DNA of 64,000 nt from Phenylobacterium sp. NIBR 498073 (GCF_027286305.1 NZ_CP114599.1:2046001-2110000), one strand, 5' to 3'; positions 40,686 to 49,722 are shown, numbered from the stretch's first letter. Numbers and translations: made by a program. Notes: generated from the letters alone by a model not told the origin.

Positions 40686-42512
40686 ATGACGCTTTCTCTC
40701 TCGCGTACGGTTTTGTTCCTTCTGGCCGGCACGGCGCTGACCGCCTGCACCACGGTCGAGCCCGTGCGCCCGAACTTCCCGACCAGGCCCAATCCCGCGC
40801 CGAGTCAGCCGCCGCCCGCGCCGCCGCCTGTCGTGCGTCCGTCCGAGCCGGCGCCCGAGGCGCGGCCCACGCCGCCGGTCTCGTCCACGCCGCTGCCCAG
40901 CATTCAGCCGGCTCGTCCGCTGCCGCCTGCGCCGACCTCGCCGCCGCCAACGACCCAGGCCCTGCCGCCGGCGCCTCCGGTCATGCAGACCGTGACCCGT
41001 ACGACGGTCGCCGGCCGGGTGGTCGACACCGCCGGCCCGGCCAAGGACTATACGGTCAAGAAGGGCGACAATCTCGACGCCATCGCCCGCACGCTCGGCA
41101 CCGACCGCAAGCAGCTCGCCGAGGACAACGATCTCAAGGCGCCCTACGCCCTGCGGCCCGGCCAGGTGCTGAAGGGCCCGCGCACGGCCAACAGCAAGGC
41201 CTATGTGGTCGAATCCGGGGACACCCTGTTTGCGATCGCCCGCCGCTTCAGCGTCACCGCCGCGGCGATCGCCGAGGCCAACGAGCGCGACATCGACGCG
41301 CCGCTGTCGCCCGGCCAGCGGCTGATCCTGCCGGACGGCTACAAGGACAAGGGCCCGACCGTCGTCCGCACCCAAGTCCCGGTGGCATCCAGCGGCTATG
41401 AGCCGCCGCCGCCCGACGCGACCCCGCCCTATACGCCGCCCTACACCCCGCCGCGGGTCACGCCGCCCGCGACGCCGCCGTCCGTCGTCGACGAGCCGGC
41501 GACCACGGTGCGCATGCGCGTCACCGGCAAGGTGGTGGACACCGTCGGCAAGCCGAAGACCTATACGGTCAAGAAGGGCGACAATCTCGACGCCATCGCC
41601 CGCAGCCTCGACACCACCCGCAAGGATCTGGCTGACGACAACAAGCTGAAGGCGCCCTATGCGCTGCAGCCGGGTCAGGTGCTCAAGGGCCCGGCGACCA
41701 AGGCCAAGGCCTATGTGGCGGGGCAGGGCGACACCATGGCCCTGATCGCTCGCCGCTTCGGCGTCACTCAGAAGGCGCTGGCCGAGGCCAACGGCCTGCG
41801 CGTCGGCGCCGCGATCAAGGCCGGCCGGCAGGTGATCCTGCCTTCGGGCTATCGCGATCGGGGGCCGATCCGAGAGGAGGTCGCCGCGCCGCGACCGGCG
41901 CCGGCTCCGACTCCGGCCCCGCCGCCGCCCTACACGCCGCCTGCGACGACTACGCCGTCGACGCCGTACCAACCGCCGGCGACCACCACGCCGACGCCGC
42001 CTGCGCCGGTGCGTCCTGCGCCGCCGCCGCCGAAGCCTTCGACCCCGGCCCCGACGCCGAGTTCTCCGGCCCCGACCAGCGGCACGCCGACCGACGCGCA
42101 GATTTCCAGCTTCGGGCGCGGCCGTTTCGTCTGGCCGGTTCGCGGCGACATCGTTTCGGACTACGGGCCCAAGGGCACCGGCCAGCGCAACGACGGCGTC
42201 AACATCCGCGCGTCGCAGGGCGAGACGGTCCGCGCCGCCGCAGCCGGCGACGTCGTCTATGCCGGCGACCAGGTGCCGGGCTTCGGCAATCTCGTGCTGA
42301 TCAAGCACACGGACGGCTGGGTCACCGCCTATGGTCACCTGGCGCGCGTCGACGTGAAGATGCAGCAGAAGGTCGTGCAGGGGCAGCAGGTCGGCCAGGT
42401 CGGCTCGACCGGCGGCGTCTCAGAGCCGCAGCTGCACTTCGAGGTGCGCTACGCCCCGACGCCGCAGGAACGCGCCCGCCCGATCGATCCCAAGCTGGTG
42501 CTGCCGAAGTAA
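40686..42512 (+). CDS. dipM: DipM-like LysM/LytM cell-division factor, degenerate active site
   Basis: 608-aa envelope protein. The N-terminus LFLLAGTALTAC has a lipobox-like end (LTAC), suggesting a lipoprotein or cleaved export signal. Two pairs of LysM repeats (YTVKKGDNLDAIARTLGT; YVVESGDTLFAIARRFSV; YTVKKGDNLDAIARSLDT; YVAGQGDTMALIARRFGV) are separated by Pro/Thr-rich linkers. The C-terminal ~125 residues are LytM/M23, but the zinc/catalytic motifs are altered: NDGVN for HxGxD and QLH for HLH; only YGHL is intact. This matches Caulobacter DipM, which coordinates septal autolysins without being a hydrolase itself. ATG 40686 with GGAG upstream is preferred over 40668. Confidence 0.92.
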   Translation: MTLSLSRTVLFLLAGTALTACTTVEPVRPNFPTRPNPAPSQPPPAPPPVVRPSEPAPEARPTPPVSSTPLPSIQPARPLPPAPTSPPPTTQALPPAPPVMQTVTRTTVAGRVVDTAGPAKDYTVKKGDNLDAIARTLGTDRKQLAEDNDLKAPYALRPGQVLKGPRTANSKAYVVESGDTLFAIARRFSVTAAAIAEANERDIDAPLSPGQRLILPDGYKDKGPTVVRTQVPVASSGYEPPPPDATPPYTPPYTPPRVTPPATPPSVVDEPATTVRMRVTGKVVDTVGKPKTYTVKKGDNLDAIARSLDTTRKDLADDNKLKAPYALQPGQVLKGPATKAKAYVAGQGDTMALIARRFGVTQKALAEANGLRVGAAIKAGRQVILPSGYRDRGPIREEVAAPRPAPAPTPAPPPPYTPPATTTPSTPYQPPATTTPTPPAPVRPAPPPPKPSTPAPTPSSPAPTSGTPTDAQISSFGRGRFVWPVRGDIVSDYGPKGTGQRNDGVNIRASQGETVRAAAAGDVVYAGDQVPGFGNLVLIKHTDGWVTAYGHLARVDVKMQQKVVQGQQVGQVGSTGGVSEPQLHFEVRYAPTPQERARPIDPKLVLPK

Positions 42513-42513
42513 A

Positions 42514-42636
42514 TTTCCCTCCCCTTTATGGGGAGGGACAGATCGCGAAGCGATCAGGGTGGGGCAGGCGTCGAGAACCCCACCCGCATGGCGGGTTGCG
42601 CCGCGCCAACCTCCTCATGAACGAGGGGAGGGGAAG
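42514..42636. repeat. Composite palindromic intergenic repeat
   Basis: The 3' gap between dipM and the convergent DUF815 gene is a chain of perfect hairpins: TCCCTCCCC-TTTAT-GGGGAGGGA (42516-42538), GATCGC-GAA-GCGATC (42541-42555), GGGTGGGG/CCCCACCC (42557-42564 and 42578-42585), CCCGC-ATG-GCGGG (42583-42595). The outer ends TTCCCTCCCC and GGGGAGGGGAA also pair. Such units are found dispersed in Caulobacterales genomes as REP-like elements; it may also act as a bidirectional terminator. Copies elsewhere cannot be checked here. Confidence 0.7.
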
Positions 42637-42641
42637 TCGCC

Positions 42642-43481
42642 TTACAGCGGCAGGTGCTTGCCCTGCTCGCCGGCCAGGTCGCGGATGAACTGATAGGCGA
42701 CCCGGCCGGAGCGCGAGCCGCGCAGCTGCGCCCACTGCAGGGCCCGGCGGTCGAGTTCCGGATCGGTCAGCCCGTAGCGTTCGGCATAAGCGTTGATCGC
42801 CGCCAGATAGGTCGCCTGATCCATCGGCGGGAAGCCGATCCACAGGCCGAAGCGGTCGGAGACGCTGACCTCTTCCTCGGCGTCCTCGGCCGAGGCGACC
42901 AAGCCGCGGTCTTCGGTGTTGGTCCGCGGCATCAGGTGGCGGCGGTTGGAGGTCGCCACGAACAGCACGTTGCTCGGCGGACCCGAGACGCCACCTTCCA
43001 GCGCCGATTTCAGCGCCTTGGCGGCGGCCGCGCCCTCCTCGAACGAGAGATCGTCGCACAGCACCACGAAGCGTTCGGCCCGGCCGCGCAGCTCGTCGAA
43101 CAGCGACGGCAGCTCGGTGACCTGATCGCGATCGACCTCGACCAGCTTGAGGTCGGGCGCGTCCTGCGAGACCTGCATGAACGCGGCCTTGGAGATCGAG
43201 CTCTTGCCGGTCCCGCGCACGCCCCACAGCAGGACGTGGTTGCTCGGCAGGCCCTTGGCGAAGCGCTGCAGGTTTTCCAGGAACCGGTCTTTCTGCCGTT
43301 CGATGCCCAGCAGGGATTCGAGCGGCAGCGGATAGTCCGGCGCGGGATGGAACGCTCCGGTCACGGGATCGTGGCGGAACAGGCGCGCGCCGTCGAACGA
43401 GGGCGCTACATTGGCCGCCGGGGCCAGTCGTTCAAGGGCTTCGGCGATGCGGACGAGAACAGGCTTCAACGCGTCTTCCAT
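42642..43481 (-). CDS. DUF815 family AAA+ ATPase
   Basis: 279-aa ATP-binding protein of the DUF815 family. Walker A GVRGTGKSS, Walker B FVVLCDDLSFEE, sensor-like VLFVATSNRRHLMPR, and SVSDRFGLWIGFPP are present. The N-terminal ~70 residues (PLESLLGIERQKDRFLENLQRFAKG) match the family's entry helix. ATG 43481 is chosen over an open extension to 43568. Family members are widely conserved but unassigned in function; a DNA-replication or remodelling role has been suggested only by homology to AAA+ loaders. Confidence 0.88.
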   Translation of the reverse strand: MEDALKPVLVRIAEALERLAPAANVAPSFDGARLFRHDPVTGAFHPAPDYPLPLESLLGIERQKDRFLENLQRFAKGLPSNHVLLWGVRGTGKSSISKAAFMQVSQDAPDLKLVEVDRDQVTELPSLFDELRGRAERFVVLCDDLSFEEGAAAAKALKSALEGGVSGPPSNVLFVATSNRRHLMPRTNTEDRGLVASAEDAEEEVSVSDRFGLWIGFPPMDQATYLAAINAYAERYGLTDPELDRRALQWAQLRGSRSGRVAYQFIRDLAGEQGKHLPL

Positions 43482-43597
43482 AGCGAAGGTGCTTAGCCGC
43501 ACGGCGCTTCCATTGCAAAACGAAGACGCAGCGCATAGCTTCCGCCGACCTGAAAAACCGGGCCGCAACGCGCCCGATTATTGAGCTTCGGAGCGCC

Positions 43598-43948
43598 ATG
43601 TTCGCCACGCCCGCCTTCGCCCAGACCGCCGCCGGCGCCCCTACGGGCGGCCCGCAGGATCTGCTGATCCAGTTCCTGCCGCTGGTCGGCCTGGTCGTTC
43701 TCTTCTACTTCCTGATGATCCGGCCGCAGCAGCGCCGGATGAAGCAGCACCAGCAGATGATCACCAACCTGAAGCGCAACGACACCGTCGTGCTGAACTC
43801 GGGCGTGGTCGGCAAGGTGGTCCGGGTCGAGGACAAGGAAATCGGCCTCGAAATCGCCCAAGGCGTCACCGTCAAGGTGGTGAAGGGCATGATCGCCGAG
43901 GTCCGGGTGCGCGGCGAGCCGGCCCCCGCCAATGATTCCAAGGCCTAA
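43598..43948 (+). CDS. yajC: Preprotein translocase subunit YajC
   Basis: 116-aa single-pass inner-membrane protein, accessory to SecDF. A hydrophobic segment LIQFLPLVGLVVLFYFLMIRPQQRRMKQHQQMI (shortened) contains the diagnostic FYFLMIRPQQRR, followed by a cytoplasmic beta domain (DTVVLNSGVVGKVVRVEDKEIGLEIAQGV). Directly upstream of secD (15 bp), as in most proteobacteria. Confidence 0.95.
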   Translation: MFATPAFAQTAAGAPTGGPQDLLIQFLPLVGLVVLFYFLMIRPQQRRMKQHQQMITNLKRNDTVVLNSGVVGKVVRVEDKEIGLEIAQGVTVKVVKGMIAEVRVRGEPAPANDSKA

Positions 43949-43963
43949 GGGCTCGACTTACAC

Positions 43964-45565
43964 ATGATCAATCTCTCGCGCTGGAAGGTGATCGCCGTGG
44001 TTTTCGCGGCGATCTTCGGCGTGGTGTTCACCTTGCCGAACGTGCTGCCCGCCGATGTGCGCGACAGCCTGCCGGGCTTCATGCCCAAGCAGACCCTCAA
44101 TCTCGGCCTGGACCTGCAGGGGGGCTCGCACCTCCTGCTGGAGGTAGACACCGCCGCGCTCAAGCAGGAGCGTCTCACCAACCTGCTGGAAGACGTGCGC
44201 ACCCAGCTGCGCGAGGCCAATATCCAGTTCGCCGAGCTGCGCCTGGTCAATGATCAGGTCAGCGTCCTGATCAACGATCCGGCCCAGGCGAACACAGCGG
44301 TCAACAAGCTGCGCAGCACTGTGGCCGCGGCCAGCGCCGCGACGCCGGGCGGCAGCGGCATTTCGGTGTCCTCGGCCGGCGGCGGGCGCATCGTCCTGTC
44401 GCTGTCTCAGGACGCGATGAACGCCGAGGCCGGCCGCGCGGTCGACCAGTCGATCGAAATCCTGCGCCGCCGGATCGACGAACTGGGCACCAAGGAACCG
44501 ACCATCGTCCGTCAGGGCGTCAACCGGATCGTCGTCCAGGCGCCGGGCGAAAGCGATCCGCAACGCCTGCGCGACGTCATCGGCCAGACCGCCAAGCTGA
44601 CCTTCCAAATGGTCGACGACAGCGTCACGCCGGAAGACATGGCCGCCGGCCGGGTGCCGCCGGGCTCCCAGGTCTATCCGGCCGACGACGGATTCTCGCA
44701 GTCGTACATTCTGAAGAAGCGCGCGCTGGTGACCGGCGAGATGCTGACCGACGCCCAGCAGCAGTTCGACCAGCAAAGCGGCCAGCCCGTCGTGTCGTTC
44801 CGCTTCAACGGCCAGGGCGCGCGCCGCTTCGCCGATGCGACGTCCCAGAACCTCGGCAAGCGTTTCGCCATCGTCCTCGACGGCAAGGTGATCTCCGCTC
44901 CGGTGATCCAGAGCGCCATCACCGGCGGCAACGGCCAGATCAGCGGCAGCTTCACGCCGCAGAGCGCCAACGACCTGGCGATCCTGCTGCGCGCCGGCGC
45001 CCTGCCGGCGCCGCTGAAGGTCGAGCAGCAATCGACGGTCGGCGCCGAGCTCGGGGCTGACGCCGTGAAGGCGGGGATCATCTCGCTGGCCATCGGCGGC
45101 GTGGCGATCATCGTCTTCATCATCCTGGCCTACGGCCTGTTCGGCGTGTTCTCGGCGATCGCTCTGATCGTCAACGTGCTGCTGATCTTGGGGATCATGT
45201 CGTTCACTCAGGCGACGCTGACCTTCCCGGGCATCGCCGGCCTCATCCTGACCCTGGCGGTCGCGGTCGACGCCAACGTGCTGATCTATGAACGGATACG
45301 GGACGAGGCCCACGCCGGCAGGTCGCCGATCGCGGCCCTGGAGCACGGCTATTCCCTGGCCCTGGTCTCGATCATGGACGCCAACATCACCAGCGCCATT
45401 TCCGCGCTGATCATGTTCCAGTTCGGCTCCGGCCCGATCCGCGGCTTCGCCTGGACGCTGCTCATCGGGGTCATCACCTCGGTGTTCACCGCCGTCGTCA
45501 TCACTCAAGTGCTTATCGGTCTGTGGTTCCGCGCCACCCGGCCGAAGGCGCTGCCGATCGTCTAG
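43964..45565 (+). CDS. secD: Protein translocase subunit SecD
   Basis: 533-aa inner-membrane RND-family protein using the proton-motive force to help release secreted proteins. First helix WKVIAVVFAAIFGVVFTLPNVL, then LNLGLDLQGGSHLLLEVD (D1 motif), a large periplasmic P1 domain, and a C-terminal five-helix bundle with VEQQSTVGAELGADAVKAGI, AVAVDANVLIYERIRDEA and GFAWTLLIGVITSVFTAVV. The DAN-x-x-I-x-E proton path residues are present. Full length. secF follows. Confidence 0.96.
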   Translation: MINLSRWKVIAVVFAAIFGVVFTLPNVLPADVRDSLPGFMPKQTLNLGLDLQGGSHLLLEVDTAALKQERLTNLLEDVRTQLREANIQFAELRLVNDQVSVLINDPAQANTAVNKLRSTVAAASAATPGGSGISVSSAGGGRIVLSLSQDAMNAEAGRAVDQSIEILRRRIDELGTKEPTIVRQGVNRIVVQAPGESDPQRLRDVIGQTAKLTFQMVDDSVTPEDMAAGRVPPGSQVYPADDGFSQSYILKKRALVTGEMLTDAQQQFDQQSGQPVVSFRFNGQGARRFADATSQNLGKRFAIVLDGKVISAPVIQSAITGGNGQISGSFTPQSANDLAILLRAGALPAPLKVEQQSTVGAELGADAVKAGIISLAIGGVAIIVFIILAYGLFGVFSAIALIVNVLLILGIMSFTQATLTFPGIAGLILTLAVAVDANVLIYERIRDEAHAGRSPIAALEHGYSLALVSIMDANITSAISALIMFQFGSGPIRGFAWTLLIGVITSVFTAVVITQVLIGLWFRATRPKALPIV

Positions 45566-45576
45566 GATTCGAGAAC

Positions 45577-46515
45577 ATGTGGCCTCTGATCCGTCTCCTT
45601 CCGCGCGAGTTCCACTTCAACTTCGTGCGCCTGGCGCCCTATGCGGCGATCTTTTCGGCGATCCTCATCGCGCTCTCGGGCGTGTCGTTCTTCACCAAGG
45701 GCCTGAACCTGGGCATCGACTTCATCGGCGGGTCGATGATCGAGGTGCAGACCCCGGGGCCGGCCGACATCGGCAAGCTGCGTCAGACCATGATGCGGGT
45801 CGGCGGCGAAGACGCCCAGGTCCAGCAGATGGGCTCGCCCAACAGCGCGATGCTGCGCTTCCGGACCGCCGAGGGCGTCAATCCCGTCGACGGCGCTGAA
45901 GCGATCAAGACCGAGCTGACCAAGGCTTTCCCGGGCATCACCTTCAAGAAGGTGGAGGTCGTGGGGCCGAAGGTTTCGGGCGAGCTGATGACCGGCGGCT
46001 TCATGGCCCTGGGCGTCGCGGTGCTGCTGATGCTGCTCTACATCTGGTTCCGTTTCCAGCTGCAGTTCGGCCTCGGCGCCGTGGTGGGCGTGTTCCACGA
46101 CGTGCTGCTGACGATGGGCATGCTGTCGCTGACCCATCTCGAGTTCTCGATGACCTCGATCGCGGCGCTGCTGACCGTCATCGGCTACTCGATGAACGAA
46201 AAGGTCATCACCTTCGACCGTCTTCGCGAGAACCTGCGCAAGTACAAGACCGCGCCGCTGGCCGACATCATCAACAAGTCCGAGAACGAGCGTCTGTCGC
46301 GGACCCTGATCACCGGCTCCACGGCGATCCTGGCCCTGTCGGGCGCAGTGTTCTTCGGCGGCCCGGTGCTGCTGCCGCTGGTCGTGACCATGGTGTTCGG
46401 CGTCGTCGTCGGCACCTACTCGTCGATCTACGTGGCCCTGCCGATCATCCTGCTCTGGGGCGTGAAGCGCGGCGACGAGCCGGCCGAGCCGCTCAAGCCC
46501 ATGGCCGCCCGCTAG
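45577..46515 (+). CDS. secF: Protein translocase subunit SecF
   Basis: 312-aa partner of SecD, also RND-like. Opening PREFHFNFVRLAPYAAIFSAIL, GLNLGIDFIGGSMIEVQ and, in the membrane bundle, EVVGPKVSGELMTGGFMALGVA, VFHDVLLTMGMLSLT, VIGYSMNEKVITFDRLREN identify it. ATG 45577 lies 11 bp after secD and is preferred over an upstream overlap start. The unit continues, 7 bp later, into the Mth938-like gene. Confidence 0.96.
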   Translation: MWPLIRLLPREFHFNFVRLAPYAAIFSAILIALSGVSFFTKGLNLGIDFIGGSMIEVQTPGPADIGKLRQTMMRVGGEDAQVQQMGSPNSAMLRFRTAEGVNPVDGAEAIKTELTKAFPGITFKKVEVVGPKVSGELMTGGFMALGVAVLLMLLYIWFRFQLQFGLGAVVGVFHDVLLTMGMLSLTHLEFSMTSIAALLTVIGYSMNEKVITFDRLRENLRKYKTAPLADIINKSENERLSRTLITGSTAILALSGAVFFGGPVLLPLVVTMVFGVVVGTYSSIYVALPIILLWGVKRGDEPAEPLKPMAAR

Positions 46516-46522
46516 GCGCGCC

Positions 46523-46882
46523 ATGGCCCGGGACGCCCCCCAGATCGACGCCTACGGAGACGGCGGCTTCCGCCTCTCCACCGGCCGCCACGAGGGCTCC
46601 CTGCTAATCGTGCGCGACGAGGCCAGGGCCTGGCCCGTCCGCACGATGGGCGAGCTGTCGCCCGACCACTTCGCCGAGATCATCGCCGCCGGCCGCGGCG
46701 AGGTGGAGTTCGTGCTGCTGGGGGCGGGGATGCACAACGCCCTGCCGCCGCGCGCCGTGCGCGAGGCCCTGCAGCGGGCCGGCATCGGCCTCGAATTCAT
46801 GGACACCCCGGCCGCCTGCCGGCTCTACAACATCCTGACGGCCGAAGGCCGCAAGCTCGCGGCCGCGCTCATCGCGGTTTAA
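46523..46882 (+). CDS. Mth938/NDUFAF3-like domain protein (DUF498)
   Basis: 119-aa cytosolic alpha/beta protein. The family core is DAYGDGGFRLSTGRHEGSLLI, WPVRTMGELSPDHFAEII, VLLGAGMHNALPP, and LEFMDTPAACRLYNIL, as in Mth938 and mitochondrial NDUFAF3, a complex I assembly factor. The position right after secF has been noted as conserved in alphaproteobacteria and used to link the family to membrane-protein insertion. Exact biochemical role unknown. Confidence 0.9.
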   Translation: MARDAPQIDAYGDGGFRLSTGRHEGSLLIVRDEARAWPVRTMGELSPDHFAEIIAAGRGEVEFVLLGAGMHNALPPRAVREALQRAGIGLEFMDTPAACRLYNILTAEGRKLAAALIAV

Positions 46883-46954
46883 GCTTGGCTTTTCGCCTGC
46901 TGCGAAGCGCCCTATATCCGGTCCTTAGGGCTGGAAACAAAAGGGGCATCGACA

Positions 46955-47560
46955 ATGCAGGGACTGCTGTCCAATTTCCGCAACACCATGATCGTGAGCT
47001 TCCTGCTCGCCGTGATCATGGTCGTTGGTTACATGAGCCATTACGGCTCGGCTGACTCGATCTTCTGGCAGGCGGTGTTCCGCTGGCTGCACACCTTCTT
47101 CGGGATCCTCTGGATCGGCCTGCTGTACTACTTCAACTTTGTCCAGATCCGGAAAATGCCGGACATCCCGGCCGAGCTGAAGCCTGCCGTCTCCAAGTAC
47201 ATCGCGCCCGAGGCGCTGTTCTGGTTCCGCTATGCAGCGCTGGCCACCTGGATCATGGGCGTGATCCTCGCTTTCAACCGCGGCTACCTGTTCCAGGCCT
47301 TTACCCTGGGCGCCCTGGACGGCTTCTCGGTGCCGCAGCACACCTTCATCGGCGTCGGCATGTGGCTGGCGACGATCATGTTCTTCAACGTCTGGGTCTT
47401 CATCTGGCCGAACCAGAAGATCGCCCTGGGCCTCGTTGACGGCGACGCCGACGCCAAGGCCAAGGCCGGCAAGGTGGCCATGCTGTTCTCGCGCACCAAC
47501 ACGCTGCTGTCGTTGCCGATGCTGGTCACCATGACCATGAACCAGACTATCTTCGGCTAA
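46955..47560 (+). CDS. PuuD-like urate hydroxylase membrane domain
   Basis: 201-aa polytopic protein with about five hydrophobic helices, resembling the membrane part of PuuD urate hydroxylase/DUF989. Matching parts: WQAVFRWLHTFFGILWIGLLYYFNFVQI, FRYAALATWIMGVILAF, IGVGMWLATIMFFNVWVFIWPNQK (shortened). Full PuuD is about 400 aa with a C-terminal cytochrome c domain; this protein stops before that, so it is a membrane-only member. Conserved His residues (WLHT, PQHT) could bind haem. No purine genes are near, so urate as substrate is doubtful. Confidence 0.8.
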   Translation: MQGLLSNFRNTMIVSFLLAVIMVVGYMSHYGSADSIFWQAVFRWLHTFFGILWIGLLYYFNFVQIRKMPDIPAELKPAVSKYIAPEALFWFRYAALATWIMGVILAFNRGYLFQAFTLGALDGFSVPQHTFIGVGMWLATIMFFNVWVFIWPNQKIALGLVDGDADAKAKAGKVAMLFSRTNTLLSLPMLVTMTMNQTIFG

Positions 47561-47583
47561 TCCCCGAACACGTCTAGGATCGG

Positions 47584-47612
47584 AAGGCCCGCCCCACCCG
47601 GCGGGCCTTTTG
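47584..47612 (+). terminator. Rho-independent terminator
   Basis: AAGGCCCGCC (47584-47593) and GGCGGGCCTT (47600-47609) pair perfectly with a short loop, followed by TTTT. It is 24 bp after the PuuD-like stop and ends just before the start of the next gene, so it separates the two transcription units. Confidence 0.9.
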
Positions 47613-47622
47613 CTTGTGTGTG

Positions 47623-48315
47623 ATGTCCGAAACCCAACCCGCCGCCGACCTCGACGACCAGGCCCGCCGCCTCGACCCTGAACGCTGGCTGTCCAGCCGC
47701 TTCATCGCCGACCCCGCCGCCCGTGCGGACGCCATGGCCGTCTACGCCTTCGACTATGAACTGGCCCGCGCGCCCAAGGTCGCGTCCAACGCCCTGATGG
47801 GCGAGATCCGCCTGACCTGGTGGCGCGAGGTGCTGGACGAGGTGTTCGAGGGGCGGTCCGTGCGCCAGCACCCGACCGCCCAGGCGCTGGCCGCGGCCAT
47901 CGGCCGCCACGGCCTGCCGCGCGGCCCGCTGGAGGCGATGATCGACGCCCGCTACCGCGAACTCGATCCCGCGCCGATGAACCTGGCCGACGCGCTCGAA
48001 TGGGCCCGGGGATCGGCGGGCGGGGCGGCTCGCGCCGTCGCGCTGATCCTCGACCCGCAGGCCGACCTGGACCGGGCCGAGCGCGCGGGCGAGGCCTGGG
48101 CGATCGGCATGCTGATGGGCACCGCCGGCATGGAAGGCGAGGCCGCCCAGGCGGCGCTGGCCGAGGCGCTGGCGGCCGGGCAGGGGATGTCGGTGGCCGC
48201 ATTCCCGGCCGTCGCCCATGCGACCCTGGCGCGGGTCAGGGCGCGGGGACGGCGAGCCTCCGATCTGGAAGCCCGCCTGCGGCTGTTCTGGGCCAGCGCC
48301 CGCGGTCGGCTCTAG
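47623..48315 (+). CDS. Squalene/phytoene synthase family protein (NDUFAF6-like)
   Basis: 230-aa protein of the trans-isoprenyl diphosphate synthase head-to-head superfamily. Visible: LSSRFIADPAARADAMAVYAFDYELARAP, GEIRLTWWREVLDEVF, RYRELDP, WARGSAGGAARAVALIL. The two Asp-rich DxxxD substrate motifs of true phytoene synthases are weak here, and the protein is short, pointing to the NDUFAF6-like branch involved in complex I assembly rather than to carotenoid synthesis. ATG 47623 (TTG 47614 also possible) follows a terminator without a clear ribosome-binding site. Confidence 0.8.
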   Translation: MSETQPAADLDDQARRLDPERWLSSRFIADPAARADAMAVYAFDYELARAPKVASNALMGEIRLTWWREVLDEVFEGRSVRQHPTAQALAAAIGRHGLPRGPLEAMIDARYRELDPAPMNLADALEWARGSAGGAARAVALILDPQADLDRAERAGEAWAIGMLMGTAGMEGEAAQAALAEALAAGQGMSVAAFPAVAHATLARVRARGRRASDLEARLRLFWASARGRL

Positions 48316-49722
48316 CTACTCCGCCGCCAGCGCCGGCGCGCCGGCGACCCAGGCGTCGAGGTCGGCCAGGGCGCGTTCGCCCATCGCCAGCTTCTTGTTG
48401 CGGCCGCGCTCCTTGGCGCCGATGCGGCTGCCGTCTTCGCGCCGCTTCGGGCCGGCCGCGTCTAGCGGCGGCAGCAGGCCGTAGTTGATGTTCATCGGCT
48501 GGAACGAGCCCTTGCCCGCGTCGATGTGGCCGCCGGTGATGTGGCCGATCAGGGCCCCCAGGGCCGTGGTGGCCGGCGGCGGCGCGATCGGCCGGCCCAG
48601 GCGCTCGGCGGCGGCGAAGCGGCCGGCCAGCAGGCCGACGGCGGCGCTCTCGACATAGCCCTCGACCCCGGTCACCTGCCCGGCGAAGCGCAGCCGCGGC
48701 TGGGTCTTCATCCGCAGCTGGGCGTCCAGCAGCTTGGGGCTGTTCAGGAAGGTGTTGCGATGCAGGCCGCCGAGCCGCGCGAACACCGCCTTTTCCAGCC
48801 CCGGAATAGTGCGGAAGATTTCGGTCTGGGCGCCGTGCTTCAGCTTGGTCTGGAACCCGACCATGTTCCACAGCGTGCCGAGCGCGTTGTCCTGGCGCAG
48901 CTGGACGATGGCGTAGGCCTTAACCTCGGGATTGTGGGCGTTGGTCAGGCCGACCGGTTTCATCGGGCCGTGACGCAGGGTCTCGCGGCCGCGCTCGGCC
49001 ATCACCTCGATCGGCAGGCAGCCGTCGAAGTAGGGAACGTTCTCCCAGTCCTTGAACTCGGACTTCGGACCAGCCAGCAGGGCGTCGATGAACGCCTCGT
49101 ACTGCGCCTTGTCCATCGGGCAGTTGATGTAGGCGGCGGTGTCGCCGGCCGGGCCGGCCTTGTCGTAGCGCGACTGGCGCCAGCAGACGTCCATGTCGAT
49201 CGAGTCGAAGTTCACGATCGGGGCGATGGCGTCGAAGAACGCCAGCTCGCCTTCGCCGGTCAGCTGCAGGATCGCCTCGGACAGCGCCGGCGAGGTGAGC
49301 GGTCCGGTAGAGACGATCACGTTGTCCCACTCGGCCGGCGGCAGGCCGGCGACTTCTTCGCGTTCGATGGTGACCAGCGGGTGGGCTTCGAGGCGCGCGG
49401 TGACCGCCTGCGAGAAGCCGTCGCGGTCGACGGCCAGGGCGCCGCCGGCCGGCACCTGGTTGGCGTCGCCGCAGCTCATGATGATCGAGCCGAGTTTGCG
49501 CATCTCGGCGTGCAGCAGCCCGACGGCGTTGCCGGTCCAGTCGTCGGCGCGGAACGAGTTGGAGCAGACCAACTCGGCCAGGCCGTCGGTCTGGTGCGCG
49601 TCGGTCTTCCGGACCGGACGCATCTCATGCAGGACGACCGGAACTCCGGCCTCAGCGACTTGCCAAGCGGCTTCGGAACCGGCCAGGCCCCCGCCGACGA
49701 TATGAACTGGTTGGATCGACAT
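48316..49722 (-). CDS. trmFO: Methylenetetrahydrofolate-tRNA-(uracil-5-)-methyltransferase TrmFO
   Basis: 468-aa FAD-dependent enzyme methylating U54 of tRNA to ribothymidine using methylene-THF. N-terminus [72 protein letters not shown], and a [24 protein letters not shown] block near residue 350 distinguish TrmFO (GidA-like) from MnmG. Complete length. Its stop abuts that of the phytoene-synthase-like gene. Confidence 0.95.
   Translation of the reverse strand: MSIQPVHIVGGGLAGSEAAWQVAEAGVPVVLHEMRPVRKTDAHQTDGLAELVCSNSFRADDWTGNAVGLLHAEMRKLGSIIMSCGDANQVPAGGALAVDRDGFSQAVTARLEAHPLVTIEREEVAGLPPAEWDNVIVSTGPLTSPALSEAILQLTGEGELAFFDAIAPIVNFDSIDMDVCWRQSRYDKAGPAGDTAAYINCPMDKAQYEAFIDALLAGPKSEFKDWENVPYFDGCLPIEVMAERGRETLRHGPMKPVGLTNAHNPEVKAYAIVQLRQDNALGTLWNMVGFQTKLKHGAQTEIFRTIPGLEKAVFARLGGLHRNTFLNSPKLLDAQLRMKTQPRLRFAGQVTGVEGYVESAAVGLLAGRFAAAERLGRPIAPPPATTALGALIGHITGGHIDAGKGSFQPMNINYGLLPPLDAAGPKRREDGSRIGAKERGRNKKLAMGERALADLDAWVAGAPALAAE

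Noticed and set aside
40599..42338. Open frame antisense to dipM with Arg/Gly runs
   Set aside because: Low-complexity mirror of the Pro/Thr linkers and LysM repeats of dipM; no family resemblance.
43958..45508. Long open frame antisense to secD
   Set aside because: Composition is Arg/His/Asp-rich in the way antisense frames of GC-rich genes are; secD on the plus strand is certain.
47623..48315. Carotenoid or hopanoid biosynthesis gene
   Set aside because: The Asp-rich substrate motifs are weak, the protein is short, and no carotenoid or squalene-pathway genes adjoin; the NDUFAF6-like branch fits better.
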